Source of the DNA: Hyphomicrobiales bacterium
GTDB taxonomy: Bacteria; Pseudomonadota; Alphaproteobacteria; Rhizobiales; Rhizobiaceae
Direction: 5' to 3'
NCBI GenBank assembly: GCA_900469445.1
Contig: UBXM01000010.1
Span: forward strand, 110,215-174,214
DNA: 64,000 bases
The position numbers were made by a program, and so were the translations under genes. Below, in pieces: positions 1 to 10,376 of the stretch. Positions within the stretch are counted from its first letter, which is position 1; every line of letters starts with the position of its first letter. The notes below the pieces were generated by a model. It was not told the origin of the DNA, did no database searches, and saw only the letters and a list, made by a program, of their open reading frames with translations.

Positions 1-98
1 TTGCCCGATTTTGATGCTGACGTCGCGTGCGCAGATGCGCCGGCTTCTGGATGGTCTCGGGGCTTGATCTTCATCGGGGCGCAGCTTAACTCCACACC
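1..98. other. Left-edge sequence without an assignable gene
   Basis: Frame +2 is open from the window edge to a TGA at 65-67 and would encode a 21-residue C-terminal tail ending DGLGA. On the minus strand an ATG at 74 opens a frame that runs off the edge. Neither can be confirmed from 98 bases. In related rhizobia this spot usually follows the lipoyl synthase gene, but the tail does not look like the LipA C-terminus as I know it. Confidence 0.2.
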
Positions 99-557
99 AT
101 GCCAAAGTTCGAAATTCGCCGCCCGGTCAAGCACAGTCCCGAAAAGATGTACGCCCTTGTTGCGGATGTCGAGCGTTACCCGGAATTCCTGCCGCTATGC
201 GAGGCGCTGGTCATTCGAAGCCGGAAGGAAAGGGATGGGAAAACCCTGCTGCTGGCGGATATGACGGTGGGCTACAAGGCGATCAAGGAAACCTTCACGA
301 CCCAGGTTCTTCTCAATCCCGCCGAACAGGCCATCGATGTGAAATATATCGAAGGACCGTTCAAATATCTCGACAATCGCTGGCGTTTCGAACCGGCGAC
401 CGATGGCGGTGAAGGCTGTGTCGTGAATTTCTACATCGACTACGAATTCAAGAGCATGATTCTCGGTGCACTGATGGGCTCGATGTTCGATCGCGCCTTC
501 CGGATGTTTACCGATGCCTTCGAAACGCGTGCAGACAAGATCTACGCTGCGGCCTGA
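99..557 (+). CDS. COQ10/RatA-like SRPBCC protein
   Basis: A 152-residue protein of the START/SRPBCC fold, the family that includes mitochondrial Coq10 (a ubiquinone-binding chaperone) and bacterial RatA. The N-terminal block with YPEFLPLCEA, the central basic/acidic beta strands and the C-terminal amphipathic helix (FDRAFRMFTDAFETRADKI) are typical and the length is normal for the family. It probably binds a hydrophobic ligand such as ubiquinone. In rhizobia it is annotated variously as a RatA toxin or a cyclase/dehydrase; the Coq10-type role is an inference from the family. It converges with cinA, three bases separating the two stop codons. Confidence 0.85.
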   Translation: MPKFEIRRPVKHSPEKMYALVADVERYPEFLPLCEALVIRSRKERDGKTLLLADMTVGYKAIKETFTTQVLLNPAEQAIDVKYIEGPFKYLDNRWRFEPATDGGEGCVVNFYIDYEFKSMILGALMGSMFDRAFRMFTDAFETRADKIYAAA

Positions 558-560
558 GCG

Positions 561-1064
561 CTATTCGAGCTCCGCCACCTCGATCACCATTTCCAAAGCG
601 GTGCGCAACGTGGCAAGGCGAACTTCGGTGCGGCCGATATCACCGTAGCGCATTTCCCGATGCAGGATCGTGCCCGAGCGGTTGCGGGCAGCTATATGAA
701 CAAGGCCGACAGGCTTTTCAGCCGATCCGCCGCCGGGGCCGGCAATACCCGTCACCGCCACTGCGATATCGGCGCGAGAGCGAAAAAGCGCGCCCTGGAC
801 CATTTGCAGGGCAGTCTGCTCGGATACGGCGCCGTAGGCCTTCAGTGTCGTTGCATTGACGCCCAGAAGGTCCATCTTCGCTTCGTTCGTGTAGGTGACG
901 AAGCCACGATCGACGACGGCCGAAGAACCGGCGATATCCGTCAGGGCGCCGATGATTAGGCCGCCGGTGCAGGATTCGGCCGTAGAAATCATCAATCCGC
1001 GTTCGGAGAGTGCCCAGACGATGCGGCGCGCTTCATCCTCGATATCTATTGGAAACAGGCTCAT
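561..1064 (-). CDS. CinA C-terminal domain protein (NMN amidohydrolase, PncC type)
   Basis: A 167-residue stand-alone CinA C-terminal domain. The family removes the amide from nicotinamide mononucleotide and so recycles NMN to NaMN for NAD synthesis. The signature ESCTGGLI near residue 30 and the glycine-rich [11 protein letters not shown] near residue 108 are present. The N-terminal molybdopterin-binding half of full CinA is missing, as is usual for the PncC form. Its ATG overlaps the stop of ispDF by four bases, so the two are translationally coupled. Confidence 0.9.
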   Translation of the reverse strand: MSLFPIDIEDEARRIVWALSERGLMISTAESCTGGLIIGALTDIAGSSAVVDRGFVTYTNEAKMDLLGVNATTLKAYGAVSEQTALQMVQGALFRSRADIAVAVTGIAGPGGGSAEKPVGLVHIAARNRSGTILHREMRYGDIGRTEVRLATLRTALEMVIEVAELE

Positions 1065-2263
1065 GCCGGCGATCCGCGATAAACGACCGTGGCCGTTGCT
1101 ATGGCGGCTATTCCTTCGCGGCGGCCGACAAAGCCTATCGTCTCGTTGGTCGTGGCCTTGACCGAGCAGCGATCGAGCGAAATGCCGAGAATGGCCGCCA
1201 TGTTCTCACGCATCTTATCCCGATGGGGGCCCACTTTCGGTGCTTCGGCAATCAGCGAAACGTCGGCATTCATGATCGTGCCGCCCTTTTCCCGCACGAT
1301 CTTTGCTGCGTGCTCTAGGAAGATCCTTGATGGCGCACCCTTCCACTGCATGTCGGACGGCGGGAAATGGTCACCGATGTCTCCCGCGCCGCAGGTGGCA
1401 AGCAGCGCATCGGTCAGGGCGTGCAGGGCCACGTCCGCGTCGGAATGGCCGGATAGCTTCTGGTCATGCGGAATGAAGACGCCGCAGAGTGTCACGCCGT
1501 CACCCGGCACCAGCTGATGCACGTCGTAACCGTTGCCGGTTCGGACATCGGGGAGGGCGCCAGTGTAAGACTGATTGGTGAGCCTTTCATCGGCCATGGT
1601 CATATCCCGTTTCACGGTAAGCTTGATATTGTCGACGGAGCCTTCGACGATCGAAACCGGCATGCCGGCCCATTCGGCGATGGCCGCATCGTCGGTAAAG
1701 TCGTCGCGGCGAAGCGCCGCGGCCTTTTCATGCGCCGAGCGGATCTCGGACAGAAGGAAGCTTTGTGGTGTCTGGGCGGCATAAAGTCCGGCGCGTGGAA
1801 CCGTCTCGTGCACGAGGCCATCACTGCCGCCGCGTTTCAACGTATCGGTGACGCTGACGGCCGGCAGGACCGCGTCAAGGCCGGTGTCGAAAGCTTCGGC
1901 GATACGGTCGAGCATGGCGTGATCGACGAAAGGGCGGGCCGCATCATGGATCATGACATGGGTCGCCTCGGTGGCGGAAAGCGCTTTCAGGCCCTCGTAG
2001 ACGGAGCGTTGCCGTGTATCGCCGCCGAAGGTGGTCGTCACGCCCGTCGCGGCAAGTCCCGCGGCTGCCGCCTCGTAGAGCTCCTCGTCGTCCGGATGGA
2101 TGACGACGACGATCGGGCCGCGCCTTTGCCAGCGCAGGAAGGTATCCAGCGTATGGGCGATGACCGGCCGACCGCCGATCGGGCGGTATTGCTTCGGCCC
2201 CTCGTCCGGTGAGCCAGCTCTTTCCCCTCGTCCTGCTGCGACGATGACGATGCCGATTGTCAT
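1061..2263 (-). CDS. ispDF: Bifunctional IspD/IspF
   Basis: A 400-residue fusion of two enzymes of the MEP isoprenoid pathway. Residues about 1-230 are the IspD cytidylyltransferase (AAGRGERAG nucleotide-binding loop near residue 9). Residues about 240-400 are IspF, the 2C-methyl-D-erythritol 2,4-cyclodiphosphate synthase, with the metal-binding GYDVHQL and [16 protein letters not shown] motifs. The fused arrangement is common in alphaproteobacteria. Its stop overlaps the cinA start. The 166-base gap to dusB is a divergent promoter region. Confidence 0.97.
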   Translation of the reverse strand: MTIGIVIVAAGRGERAGSPDEGPKQYRPIGGRPVIAHTLDTFLRWQRRGPIVVVIHPDDEELYEAAAAGLAATGVTTTFGGDTRQRSVYEGLKALSATEATHVMIHDAARPFVDHAMLDRIAEAFDTGLDAVLPAVSVTDTLKRGGSDGLVHETVPRAGLYAAQTPQSFLLSEIRSAHEKAAALRRDDFTDDAAIAEWAGMPVSIVEGSVDNIKLTVKRDMTMADERLTNQSYTGALPDVRTGNGYDVHQLVPGDGVTLCGVFIPHDQKLSGHSDADVALHALTDALLATCGAGDIGDHFPPSDMQWKGAPSRIFLEHAAKIVREKGGTIMNADVSLIAEAPKVGPHRDKMRENMAAILGISLDRCSVKATTNETIGFVGRREGIAAIATATVVYRGSPA

Positions 2264-2429
2264 GGAGCTGCTGTTCCCGTCCTGTAGTGGATTTCTTCAA
2301 TATCGATTTGGATTGACAGGCCGAGAACTATAGCCTCAAAAGCCGTATTTCCAGCACGTCGCTTAAAAATAACGCAAGTCCGGAATTGCTCTTGGCAAAC
2401 GCTCAAGAGCTGAATAAAAATAGTGCATA

Positions 2430-3458
2430 ATGCAGACTTGCCTGAAAGATCATCAATTGCAGTGCAGCGATCTCGCCAAACCATTTCAGATCGGATCGGT
2501 TTCAGTCCGCAATCGCGCGGTGCTCGCGCCCATGTCGGGTGTGACAGACCTCGCTTTCCGTAAGCTGGCTTGGCGTTTCGGCGCCGGGCTCGTCGTCACC
2601 GAAATGGTGGCGAGCCGGGAGCTGGCGATGAACAAGGGCGAATCCTGGGCCCGGCTGAAAAACGCCGGGATGACGCCGCACATGGTGCAGCTCGCCGGTC
2701 GCGAAGCCTATTGGATGGCCGAGGCTGCCAAGATTTCGGCCGATAACGGAGCCGACGTCATCGACATCAACATGGGTTGTCCGGCCAAGAAGGTGACAGG
2801 CGGGTATTCCGGCTCTGCGCTGATGCGGGATCCCGATCATGCGCTGTCGATGATCGAAGCCACGGTCAAGGCCGTTTCCGTTCCGGTGACGGTCAAGATG
2901 CGGCTCGGCTGGGATCACGACAGTCTCAATGCGCCATTGATCGCACGTCGTGCGCAGGAGGCCGGCGTCCAGCTTGTCACCGTGCATGGACGCACGCGCA
3001 TGCAATTTTACGAGGGCAAGGCGGATTGGGATGCCATCCATGCCGTCCGCGATGTTTTGTCCATTCCGCTGATTGCCAATGGCGACGTGCAGACACCTGA
3101 AGATGCCGCCGAGATCCTGAAGCGGTCGGGTGCCGATGCGGTCATGGTCGGTCGTGGTGCGCAGGGACGGCCCTGGCATGTCGGCTGGCTTGCGGGACAT
3201 GCGGCGCCGGAACGGTCTGAAATCGCCGCCATCGTTATCGAACACTATGAGGCGATGCTGGAGTTTTACGGCGTCGAAGCCGGGCTTCGGCACGCGCGCA
3301 AACATCTCGGCTGGTATATCGATCGTCAGGATTGCGACATCGCGGCAGAAGACAAGGCGGCGATCATGATATCTCGTGATCCGGCTGACGTTATCCGGCG
3401 CCTCTCATCCGTTTTTGCAAACGGCGCATCACTATCGGCCCGCAAGGAGGCTGCATGA
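2430..3458 (+). CDS. dusB: tRNA-dihydrouridine synthase (NifR3 family)
   Basis: A 342-residue flavoenzyme that reduces uridine to dihydrouridine in the tRNA D-loop. [14 protein letters not shown] near the N-terminus, the [10 protein letters not shown] loop holding the catalytic cysteine, and [16 protein letters not shown] at the phosphate-binding end of the TIM barrel all mark the Dus family. First gene of dusB-ntrB-ntrC, as in other rhizobia where it was called nifR3. The ATG at 2430 has no good Shine-Dalgarno; an in-frame TTG at 2457 is an alternative. A 7-bp inverted repeat (2398-2404 with 2414-2420) lies just upstream. Overlaps ntrB by four bases. Confidence 0.95.
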   Translation: MQTCLKDHQLQCSDLAKPFQIGSVSVRNRAVLAPMSGVTDLAFRKLAWRFGAGLVVTEMVASRELAMNKGESWARLKNAGMTPHMVQLAGREAYWMAEAAKISADNGADVIDINMGCPAKKVTGGYSGSALMRDPDHALSMIEATVKAVSVPVTVKMRLGWDHDSLNAPLIARRAQEAGVQLVTVHGRTRMQFYEGKADWDAIHAVRDVLSIPLIANGDVQTPEDAAEILKRSGADAVMVGRGAQGRPWHVGWLAGHAAPERSEIAAIVIEHYEAMLEFYGVEAGLRHARKHLGWYIDRQDCDIAAEDKAAIMISRDPADVIRRLSSVFANGASLSARKEAA

Positions 3459-4603
3459 CAAAGTCCGCCGTTCAGGACACTGCCCATGGGCAGGCGCTGG
3501 CCATGGCCGTCCTCAATTCCGTGCAGAACCCGGTCATTCTGGTCGATCCTGCGGGCAAGATCGCGTTTGCAAACTGGGAAGCCGAATCCTTCTTCGGCGC
3601 GAGCGCATCGCATCTCGCCAAATACAAGATTTCCAGCTTCATTCCGTTCGGCAGTCCGCTTCTGGCGCTGATCGATCAGGTGCGGGAGCGCAAGGCGCCG
3701 GTCAACGAATACCGTGTCGATCTTTCCTCGCCGAAACTCGGCCAGGAAAAGCTGGTCGATCTCTATGTCGCGCCCGTGACGGGCGAACCCGGTTCGGTCG
3801 TCGTGGTGTTCCAGGAGCGCTCGATGGCCGACAAGATCGATCGCCAGCTGACCCATCGTGCCGCTGCCCGCTCGGTCACCGGACTTGCCTCGATGCTGGC
3901 GCATGAAATCAAGAACCCGCTTTCCGGCATCCGCGGCGCGGCCCAGCTTCTCGAAACGGTCGTGCCTGATGATGATCGGCCGCTGACCCGGCTGATCTGC
4001 GACGAAACTGACCGGATCGTCTCGCTGGTCGATCGGATGGAAGTATTTTCCGACGAGCGCCCGGTCGACCGCGTGCCGCTCAACATCCATTCCGTACTCG
4101 ATCACGTGAAGGCGGTGGCCAAGGCCGGCTTTGCCCGCGAGATCAAGATTTCGGAAATGTACGACCCGTCGCTGCCGCCGGTCTATGCCAATCGCGACCA
4201 GCTGGTGCAGGTTTTCCTCAACCTCATCAAGAATGCATCGGAGGCCGTCGACGGACAGCCCGATGCCGAAATCATGCTGACGACCGCCTATCGTCCGGGC
4301 ATCCGTCTCTCGGTTGCGGGCACGCGGGAGAAAATATCGCTGCCGCTGGAATTCTGCGTCATCGACAACGGTCCCGGCGTGCCGGCGGACCTTGTTCCCA
4401 ACCTCTTTGATCCGTTCATCACCACCAAGACCAACGGTTCCGGCCTTGGACTGGCGCTGGTCGCCAAGATCATCGGCGGCCATGGCGGCATTGTCGAATG
4501 CGACAGCCAGGCCCGCCGGACGATATTCCGTGTTCTGATGCCCATGCACAAGGAAGAGGCCGGTGACGGCCGCGCCTTGAACTCCACAGGAAGCGAAACA
4601 TGA
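3455..4603 (+). CDS. ntrB: Nitrogen-regulation sensor kinase NtrB
   Basis: A 382-residue cytoplasmic two-component kinase/phosphatase that controls NtrC in response to PII. It has an N-terminal PAS domain (about 12-120), a dimerisation/phosphoacceptor helix with [11 protein letters not shown] (phospho-His at 150), and a HATPase domain with N box [11 protein letters not shown]1 DNGPGVP and G2 GSGLGLAL. There is no membrane segment, as expected for NtrB/GlnL. ATGA overlaps join it to both dusB upstream and ntrC downstream. Confidence 0.97.
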   Translation: MTKSAVQDTAHGQALAMAVLNSVQNPVILVDPAGKIAFANWEAESFFGASASHLAKYKISSFIPFGSPLLALIDQVRERKAPVNEYRVDLSSPKLGQEKLVDLYVAPVTGEPGSVVVVFQERSMADKIDRQLTHRAAARSVTGLASMLAHEIKNPLSGIRGAAQLLETVVPDDDRPLTRLICDETDRIVSLVDRMEVFSDERPVDRVPLNIHSVLDHVKAVAKAGFAREIKISEMYDPSLPPVYANRDQLVQVFLNLIKNASEAVDGQPDAEIMLTTAYRPGIRLSVAGTREKISLPLEFCVIDNGPGVPADLVPNLFDPFITTKTNGSGLGLALVAKIIGGHGGIVECDSQARRTIFRVLMPMHKEEAGDGRALNSTGSET

Positions 4604-6051
4604 CTGCCACGATCCTTGTCGCCGACGACGACGCGGCCATCCGTACCGTCCTGAACCAGGCCCTGACGCGGGCCGGTTACGAGGTGCGCATCACGTCCAA
4701 TGCCGCCACGCTCTGGCGATGGGTTTCGGCCGGCGAGGGTGATCTCGTCGTGACCGACGTGATCATGCCGGATGAGAACGCCTTCGATCTTCTGCCGCGC
4801 ATCAAGAAGGCGCGGCCGGATCTGCCGGTTCTCGTCATGAGCGCGCAGAACACGTTCATGACGGCGATCCGTGCATCGGAGAAGGGCGCCTATGACTATC
4901 TGCCGAAGCCGTTCGATCTGACCGAACTGATCGCCATCATCGGCCGGGCGCTCTCCGAACCGAAGCGCAAGCCTGTCCGTCTCGACGACGACATGCAGGA
5001 CGGCATGCCGCTTGTCGGCCGTTCGGCGGCGATGCAGGAAATCTACCGCGTGCTTGCCCGCCTGATGCAGACGGACCTGACGCTGATGATCACCGGTGAG
5101 TCCGGTACCGGCAAGGAACTGGTTGCCCGCGCGCTGCACGATTACGGCAAGCGCCGCAACGGTCCGTTCGTGGCGATCAACATGGCCGCCATCCCGCGAG
5201 ACCTGATCGAATCGGAACTGTTCGGCCACGAGAAGGGTGCCTTTACCGGTGCACAGAACCGCTCGACCGGCCGTTTCGAACAGGCCGAGGGCGGCACGCT
5301 GTTCCTCGATGAAATCGGCGACATGCCGATGGATGCGCAGACCCGTCTTCTGCGTGTGCTTCAGCAGGGCGAATATACGACGGTCGGTGGACGTACGCCG
5401 ATCCGCACCGACGTGCGCATTGTCGCTGCCACCAACAAGGATCTGAAGCATCTGATCAATCAGGGGCTTTTCCGCGAGGACCTCTATTACCGCCTCAACG
5501 TCGTGCCGCTTCGTCTGCCGCCGCTGCGCGACCGCGCCGAGGATATTCCCGATCTCGTCCGTCACTTCATGCAGATGGCAGAGAAGGAAGGCCTCGACGG
5601 CAAGCGTTTCGACAACGAGGCGCTCGACGTCATGAAGGCCTATGCATGGCCGGGCAATGTCCGCGAACTGGAAAACCTCGTTCGCCGCCTTATGGCGCTT
5701 TATCCGCAAGAGGTGATTACCAAGGAAATCATCGATACGGAGCTGCGCTCGGATGTTCCCGACAGCCCCATCGACAAGGTAAGTCCGCGTGGTGGTTCGC
5801 TGACCATCGCGCAGGCGGTGGAAGAGAATATGCGGAGTTATTTCGCAGGTTTCGGCGACAATCTTCCGCCACCGGGTCTTTATGATCGCGTGCTCACCGA
5901 GATGGAATATCCGCTGATCCTTGCGGCGCTTACGGCAACCCGCGGGAACCAGATCAAGGCCGCCGACCTGCTTGGCCTCAACCGCAATACGCTCAGGAAG
6001 AAAATTCGCGAGCTGGGCGTATCTGTTTATCGCAGCTCACGCTCGGCGTGA
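4600..6051 (+). CDS. ntrC: Nitrogen-regulation response regulator NtrC
   Basis: A 483-residue sigma-54 activator. The receiver domain carries the phospho-acceptor Asp53 ([10 protein letters not shown]). The AAA+ domain has Walker A GESGTGKE, the sigma-54-contacting GAFTGA loop and [11 protein letters not shown] as Walker B. The C-terminal Fis-type helix-turn-helix ([19 protein letters not shown]) binds DNA. Phosphorylated by NtrB, it activates nitrogen-scavenging genes. A strong hairpin immediately follows. Confidence 0.98.
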   Translation: MTATILVADDDAAIRTVLNQALTRAGYEVRITSNAATLWRWVSAGEGDLVVTDVIMPDENAFDLLPRIKKARPDLPVLVMSAQNTFMTAIRASEKGAYDYLPKPFDLTELIAIIGRALSEPKRKPVRLDDDMQDGMPLVGRSAAMQEIYRVLARLMQTDLTLMITGESGTGKELVARALHDYGKRRNGPFVAINMAAIPRDLIESELFGHEKGAFTGAQNRSTGRFEQAEGGTLFLDEIGDMPMDAQTRLLRVLQQGEYTTVGGRTPIRTDVRIVAATNKDLKHLINQGLFREDLYYRLNVVPLRLPPLRDRAEDIPDLVRHFMQMAEKEGLDGKRFDNEALDVMKAYAWPGNVRELENLVRRLMALYPQEVITKEIIDTELRSDVPDSPIDKVSPRGGSLTIAQAVEENMRSYFAGFGDNLPPPGLYDRVLTEMEYPLILAALTATRGNQIKAADLLGLNRNTLRKKIRELGVSVYRSSRSA

Positions 6052-6063
6052 GTTTGCGTTCAG

Positions 6064-6087
6064 GACGCCGGACCGGGGTCCGGCGTC
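6064..6087. terminator. Hairpin between convergent ntrC and SCO genes
   Basis: A perfect 10-bp stem, GACGCCGGAC/GTCCGGCGTC, around the four-base loop CGGG. It sits in the 59-base gap between ntrC and the minus-strand SCO gene. No strong T-run follows on either side, so it is best read as a bidirectional transcript-end hairpin. Confidence 0.6.
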
Positions 6088-6110
6088 TGTTGGGTGTCGC
6101 TTCAGTCGGT

Positions 6111-6698
6111 TTATAGAAGCGCGCTGCGGATTTTTCTCACAGCTTCGCCGGGATCGGCCCCGTAAGGAATGAGGCCCTTCAGACGCCCGTCGGATCCGAT
6201 CAGAAAAAGATCCATCGTGTGGCTCATCGAATAGCCGCCGCTCTTGTTCGGCACTTTTTCGGCAAAGGCCCGCCAGCCGGCGATCACACGCTTGATTTCC
6301 TCCGGTGTGCCGGTCACTCCGGTAATCCGGTCGGAAAAGGCGGTGACGTAGCTGTTCATGATCTCCGGCGTGTCGCGCTCCGGGTCGACGGTGAACAGGT
6401 AGCTCTTGATCGACGCGCCATCCTCTCCAAGCTCCTTCAGATAGCCAGCGACTTCGAAAAGCGTCGTCGGGCAGACTTCGGGGCAATGGGTGTAGCCGAA
6501 ATAGACGAGTGACGGATTTCCCTTGAAGATCGACTGATCAACGGACTGCCCCTCGTCGTTGACGAGGGAGAAAGCCGTGTTGAACTTGCTGTTTCGAGGC
6601 TCGTCCTTGAAGGTGAAGAACAATATGCCGATCAGGACGCAGAAGAAGATCGCCGAAATTGCCGTGGCGATCAGCATGAACGGGTTTTTTGTCGTCAT
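6111..6698 (-). CDS. SCO1/SenC/PrrC copper chaperone
   Basis: A 195-residue membrane-anchored thioredoxin-fold protein that helps insert copper into the CuA site of cytochrome oxidase. A single N-terminal membrane segment (about 8-30) precedes the periplasmic domain. The copper-binding CPEVCP motif and the distal histidine in SHTMDLFLIG are present, as are family blocks YFGYTHCP and VDPERDTPE. Its start overlaps the PCu(A)C gene stop by four bases, making it the last gene of a DUF2946-PCu(A)C-SCO operon. Confidence 0.95.
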   Translation of the reverse strand: MTTKNPFMLIATAISAIFFCVLIGILFFTFKDEPRNSKFNTAFSLVNDEGQSVDQSIFKGNPSLVYFGYTHCPEVCPTTLFEVAGYLKELGEDGASIKSYLFTVDPERDTPEIMNSYVTAFSDRITGVTGTPEEIKRVIAGWRAFAEKVPNKSGGYSMSHTMDLFLIGSDGRLKGLIPYGADPGEAVRKIRSALL

Positions 6699-7183
6699 CT
6701 GCCATGCCCCGCATGCGCCTCAGAACCCTTGTCGCCGGCGACCGGGCCGACCGCAAACTCGACGTCGACCGAACCGGCTTTTTCGAAAACCAGCGTCGCC
6801 TTTACCATTTCGCCTTCCTTGAAGGGTTGCTGCACGTTCATGAACATCAGGTGGTAGCTGCCGGGCTTGAGTTCGACGGTGGTCTTGGCCGGGATTGCAA
6901 TGCCGCCATCCAGTTCGCGCATTTCCATCACGGCGCCGTTCATCTTCATTTCATGCAGCTCGACGCTTTCGGCGCGCTCGGATTTCACGCTCACCAGGCG
7001 GTCGGCAGGCCCGTTGTTGGTGATCTTGAAATAGCCGCCGCCGACCTTGGCCATGGGCAGCATTGCGCGGGAGTAGGGGTGGCCGATCTCGATCTGGCCA
7101 AGCTTGAATTCATGGGCCTGGGCGGAGCCGAATGCGAGCATGGAGCCGAGTATGGCATAGGCGGCGATCTTCTTGGCGAACAT
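6695..7183 (-). CDS. Periplasmic copper chaperone PCu(A)C
   Basis: A 162-residue secreted protein of the PCu(A)C (DUF461) family, which hands Cu(I) to cytochrome oxidase with SCO. The start at 7183 gives a clean signal peptide (MFAKKIAAYAILGSMLAFGS, cleavage after AQA) and has GGAG six bases upstream; an open extension upstream is not needed. Copper ligands are visible in VELHEMKMN and the YHLMFMNV block. It lies between the DUF2946 gene and the SCO gene, which it overlaps by four bases. Confidence 0.93.
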   Translation of the reverse strand: MFAKKIAAYAILGSMLAFGSAQAHEFKLGQIEIGHPYSRAMLPMAKVGGGYFKITNNGPADRLVSVKSERAESVELHEMKMNGAVMEMRELDGGIAIPAKTTVELKPGSYHLMFMNVQQPFKEGEMVKATLVFEKAGSVDVEFAVGPVAGDKGSEAHAGHGR

Positions 7184-7334
7184 GGATATCTCCAAAGGAA
7201 TAGTGTGGTTGGCTTCGGTCTGCCGAAGGGGAGGTGCTGTGACTTCGGGCGGCGGCCAACGTGATGATGAAAGGCTGGATGAATAGTGCTTCGCTGAAAC
7301 GAGTGGCTTTGCGCCAGGCGCATAGCGCTCCTCG

Positions 7335-7739
7335 TCAGGACATCGAGGGAGGTCCTCGGGCATCGGGCAACATGTCGCGCCGAGGCGGCGTCGGCGCCGA
7401 CAGGTTCCGGAACGTGATGTGTTCCGAGGCCCGTATGGAAGAGGGCGCCAGCAGAATGCCGGGTGTGAGAATCGCGTTCGCCACAGTCGATGCCAACCGG
7501 CAAAGAGTGGCGCAGGGGCACTCGACGCTTTTCCCGAATGGACTATCCGCCCCCATCGGGGCCGCGTCGAAGACACCGGAGGCGCCGCACATCACATGGA
7601 GCTGATCCTCAACAGCGACCGATGTCGATGCCCGCGCGATGTTTCCGGTAAAACCTTGAAAAGCCAATAGATAGGCGAGGGCTACCGCCAGTGCTGTAGC
7701 CAGCATCCTGTCCGAGAGGATTTGCCGCATCGCCTTCAT
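7335..7739 (-). CDS. DUF2946-like secreted cysteine-containing protein
   Basis: A 134-residue protein with an N-terminal signal or anchor segment (ATALAVALAYLLAFQG) and then a short domain with cysteines in VMCGASG and CPCATLC. This pattern and its place directly upstream of PCu(A)C and SCO resemble DUF2946 proteins found in copper operons. A metal-binding role is likely from context but not proven. The start has GGAGACC upstream. The family call comes from the cysteine layout only. Confidence 0.6.
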   Translation of the reverse strand: MKAMRQILSDRMLATALAVALAYLLAFQGFTGNIARASTSVAVEDQLHVMCGASGVFDAAPMGADSPFGKSVECPCATLCRLASTVANAILTPGILLAPSSIRASEHITFRNLSAPTPPRRDMLPDARGPPSMS

Positions 7740-8102
7740 CCGGTCTCCATGCCACAGGCTGAAGATAAAGTCACCGGTGCGGTGAATTTGCGCATGCGGC
7801 GCGTTGCCGCTTCTTGCGGAAACCGCCTAATTTTCTTCGATATATTCAAACACCACTTCCGCGACTGTCTAATTTGGTGGACATCCGCTCATTGTGATGG
7901 CCGAGATCACCGGGTTGCTTGACAGTTGGTTATGATCGTTGCATTTTCGCCACAATGCGTTGCTTAGAGGTCACGCAGGTGCCCTAGTTGGACCGGCGGC
8001 GTATTTTCGGTCAGAGCGACGGACATCCTATTTCGGTGAATTTGAAGCGTCTTTCCACATGTGGTCAGGCGGCAAGGTGATTGGTCCCAAAGCGGGAGGG
8101 AT
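7740..8102. other. 363-base divergent intergenic region (copper operon / ntrY)
   Basis: Holds the promoters of the minus-strand copper operon and of plus-strand ntrYX. A CTTGACA hexamer at 7918-7924 could be a plus-strand -35 box, but no convincing -10 stands at the right distance. I see no gene, tRNA or strong hairpin here. Confidence 0.5.
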
Positions 8103-10376
8103 ATGATGGTGGACGGCGGGACGGCACCCCTTGCCGACGCTCAATCTGCGACCTTCATTCAGGATCGTCGCGCCTCTTTCGCCTTGCCCGGCATTCTGCT
8201 GGCCAGCGGCGCGCTCATCTGCGCAATCCTGACGCTGCTCGTTCTTCTCGGACTGACGCCGATCGCGCCGACCGGTAATGTGGTCATCGCATCCGCCGTC
8301 ATCAATTCGCTGTTCATCATCGGCCTGATGTATCTCATCGGCCGCGAGGTTACCCGCCTGCTGCGCGCCAGAAACCGGGGCCGGGCTGCAGCGCGTCTTC
8401 ACGTGCGTATCGTTGTTCTGTTTTCGATCGTGGCCATCACGCCGGCGGTGCTGGTGGCGATTTTCGCGAGCCTGACATTGAATGTCGGCCTCGATCGCTG
8501 GTTCTCGCTGCGCACACAGTCGATCGTGCAGTCGTCGCAGGATATCGCCCGCGCCTACATGATGGAGAATGCAAGCTATCTCCAGGGGCAGACGGTGTCG
8601 ATGTCCAACGACCTCGAACGAAACCGGGCGATGTTCTATCTTGATCGAACCGGATTTCTGGACCTGATGACCCGCCAGGCCCGTGGACGCGGCATGCTCG
8701 GAGCCTTTCTCGTGCAGGAGAATGGTCAGGCGATCGCACAGGCCGACATCAAGACCGAACGCCCGCTGCCGGCCATTCCTGCCGATGCACTCAAATCCGC
8801 CGCTGGTGGTCAGCCCACCCTTATTCCTCCGGGCATCACCAATCTCGTCGGAGCGGTGATGAAGACGGATGCGATATCGGGAACATTCCTCTACACAATC
8901 CGCGCCGTCGATCCCAAGGTCATGAACGCCATGCGCCTGATGGAGGAGAATTCGGCGGAATATAAAGCGATGGAGGCCGGCCGCAGCTCGCTTCAGTTCG
9001 CCTTTGCCGTCCTCTATCTCGGCTTCGCGCTCATCGTTCTTCTGGCGGCGATCTGGGCGGCCATCGCGGTCGCAGACCGTATCGTGCGGCCGATCCGTCT
9101 TCTGATCAGCGCAGCCGATGCCGTCGGCAGCGGCAATCTCAATGTGGTCGTTCCCGTTCGCGCAGCCGATGGTGACGTCGGCAGCCTGTCACGTACCTTC
9201 AACAAGATGATTTCCGAGATCCGCACTCAGCAGGACGAGATTTTGGAGGCGAAGGACGAGGTCGACGATCGCCGTCGTTTCATCGAGGCCGTGCTTTCCG
9301 GCGTGACCGCGGCGGTCATCGGTGTGGACGATCGGCGAATCAGTATCGTCAATCCCTCCGCCGAAGAAATGCTCGGAACAGACCAGCACGGCTTGATCGG
9401 CAAGACGCTGCAGGAGATCGCGCCCGAGATCGATCACGTGCTCACCGAGGCCACGACCCGATCCCGCGGAGATTTCCGCAAGCAGGTGAACCTGATGCGC
9501 AACGGCAAGGAGCGCACATTGTCGGTTCAGGTCACGCGCGAAGAGCAGCGGACCTCCAGTGATTCCTACGTCATCACGCTCGACGACATTACCGATCTCG
9601 TCATCGCCCAGCGTTCGACCGCCTGGGCCGATGTGGCGCGGCGCATCGCGCATGAGATCAAGAACCCGCTGACCCCGATCCAGCTGTCGGCGGAGCGTCT
9701 GAAGCGCCGTTACGGCAAGCAGATCGATGAGAACGATCGCGCGGTCTTCGATCAGTGCACGGATACGATCGTGCGGCAGGTGGGAGATATCGGCCGCATG
9801 GTCGACGAATTCTCCTCCTTCGCCCGCATGCCGAAGCCGTCCAAGGAAATTACCGACCTCCGGGGCATTCTCAAGGATTCCATCTTCCTGCGCGAAATGG
9901 GCACGACCCATGTCGATTTCATTCGCGAGCTTGGCGACGAACCGCTGAACGGGCTGTTCGACGGGCGCATGCTCGGCCAGGCTTTCGGAAATCTCGTTAA
10001 GAATGCCGTGGAAGCGCTCGAAATGGTGCCGGCGGACGAAGAACGTGACGGACGCAAGGTCATGGTGCGCTCGACCTATGACACGGCACGCGATCTTTTC
10101 GTGGTGGACGTGATCGACAACGGCATCGGCCTGCCGACCGAAAACCGGCACCGGATTCTCGAACCCTATATGACGATGCGGGAAAAGGGCACGGGCCTCG
10201 GCCTCGCCATCGTCAAGAAGATCATTGAAGAACATGGGGGGCAGCTTGAGCTGCACGATGCCCCTGCCGATTTCGATCATGGCAAGGGCGCCATGATCAG
10301 GGTGCTTCTGCCGCATGTCGATGCGGCCAGCGCACCCGTTCCGGATAAAGACAAGGAAGTTGCTTATGGCGTCTGA
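8103..10376 (+). CDS. ntrY: Nitrogen-regulation sensor kinase NtrY
   Basis: A 757-residue membrane kinase paired with NtrX. Several membrane segments lie in the first ~110 residues, another near 300-325, followed by a HAMP linker, a PAS domain, HEIKNPLTPIQLSAERL (phosphoacceptor) and a HATPase with VIDNGIGLP and GTGLGLAI. NtrY/NtrX affects nitrogen, respiratory and envelope control in alphaproteobacteria. The ATG at 8103 follows GGGAGGGA; an upstream GTG at 8061 lacks a ribosome site. It overlaps ntrX by 11 bases. Confidence 0.95.
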   Translation: MMVDGGTAPLADAQSATFIQDRRASFALPGILLASGALICAILTLLVLLGLTPIAPTGNVVIASAVINSLFIIGLMYLIGREVTRLLRARNRGRAAARLHVRIVVLFSIVAITPAVLVAIFASLTLNVGLDRWFSLRTQSIVQSSQDIARAYMMENASYLQGQTVSMSNDLERNRAMFYLDRTGFLDLMTRQARGRGMLGAFLVQENGQAIAQADIKTERPLPAIPADALKSAAGGQPTLIPPGITNLVGAVMKTDAISGTFLYTIRAVDPKVMNAMRLMEENSAEYKAMEAGRSSLQFAFAVLYLGFALIVLLAAIWAAIAVADRIVRPIRLLISAADAVGSGNLNVVVPVRAADGDVGSLSRTFNKMISEIRTQQDEILEAKDEVDDRRRFIEAVLSGVTAAVIGVDDRRISIVNPSAEEMLGTDQHGLIGKTLQEIAPEIDHVLTEATTRSRGDFRKQVNLMRNGKERTLSVQVTREEQRTSSDSYVITLDDITDLVIAQRSTAWADVARRIAHEIKNPLTPIQLSAERLKRRYGKQIDENDRAVFDQCTDTIVRQVGDIGRMVDEFSSFARMPKPSKEITDLRGILKDSIFLREMGTTHVDFIRELGDEPLNGLFDGRMLGQAFGNLVKNAVEALEMVPADEERDGRKVMVRSTYDTARDLFVVDVIDNGIGLPTENRHRILEPYMTMREKGTGLGLAIVKKIIEEHGGQLELHDAPADFDHGKGAMIRVLLPHVDAASAPVPDKDKEVAYGV

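Noticed and set aside
4288..5709. A 473-codon minus-strand frame
   Set aside because: Antisense to ntrB and ntrC; no recognisable product.
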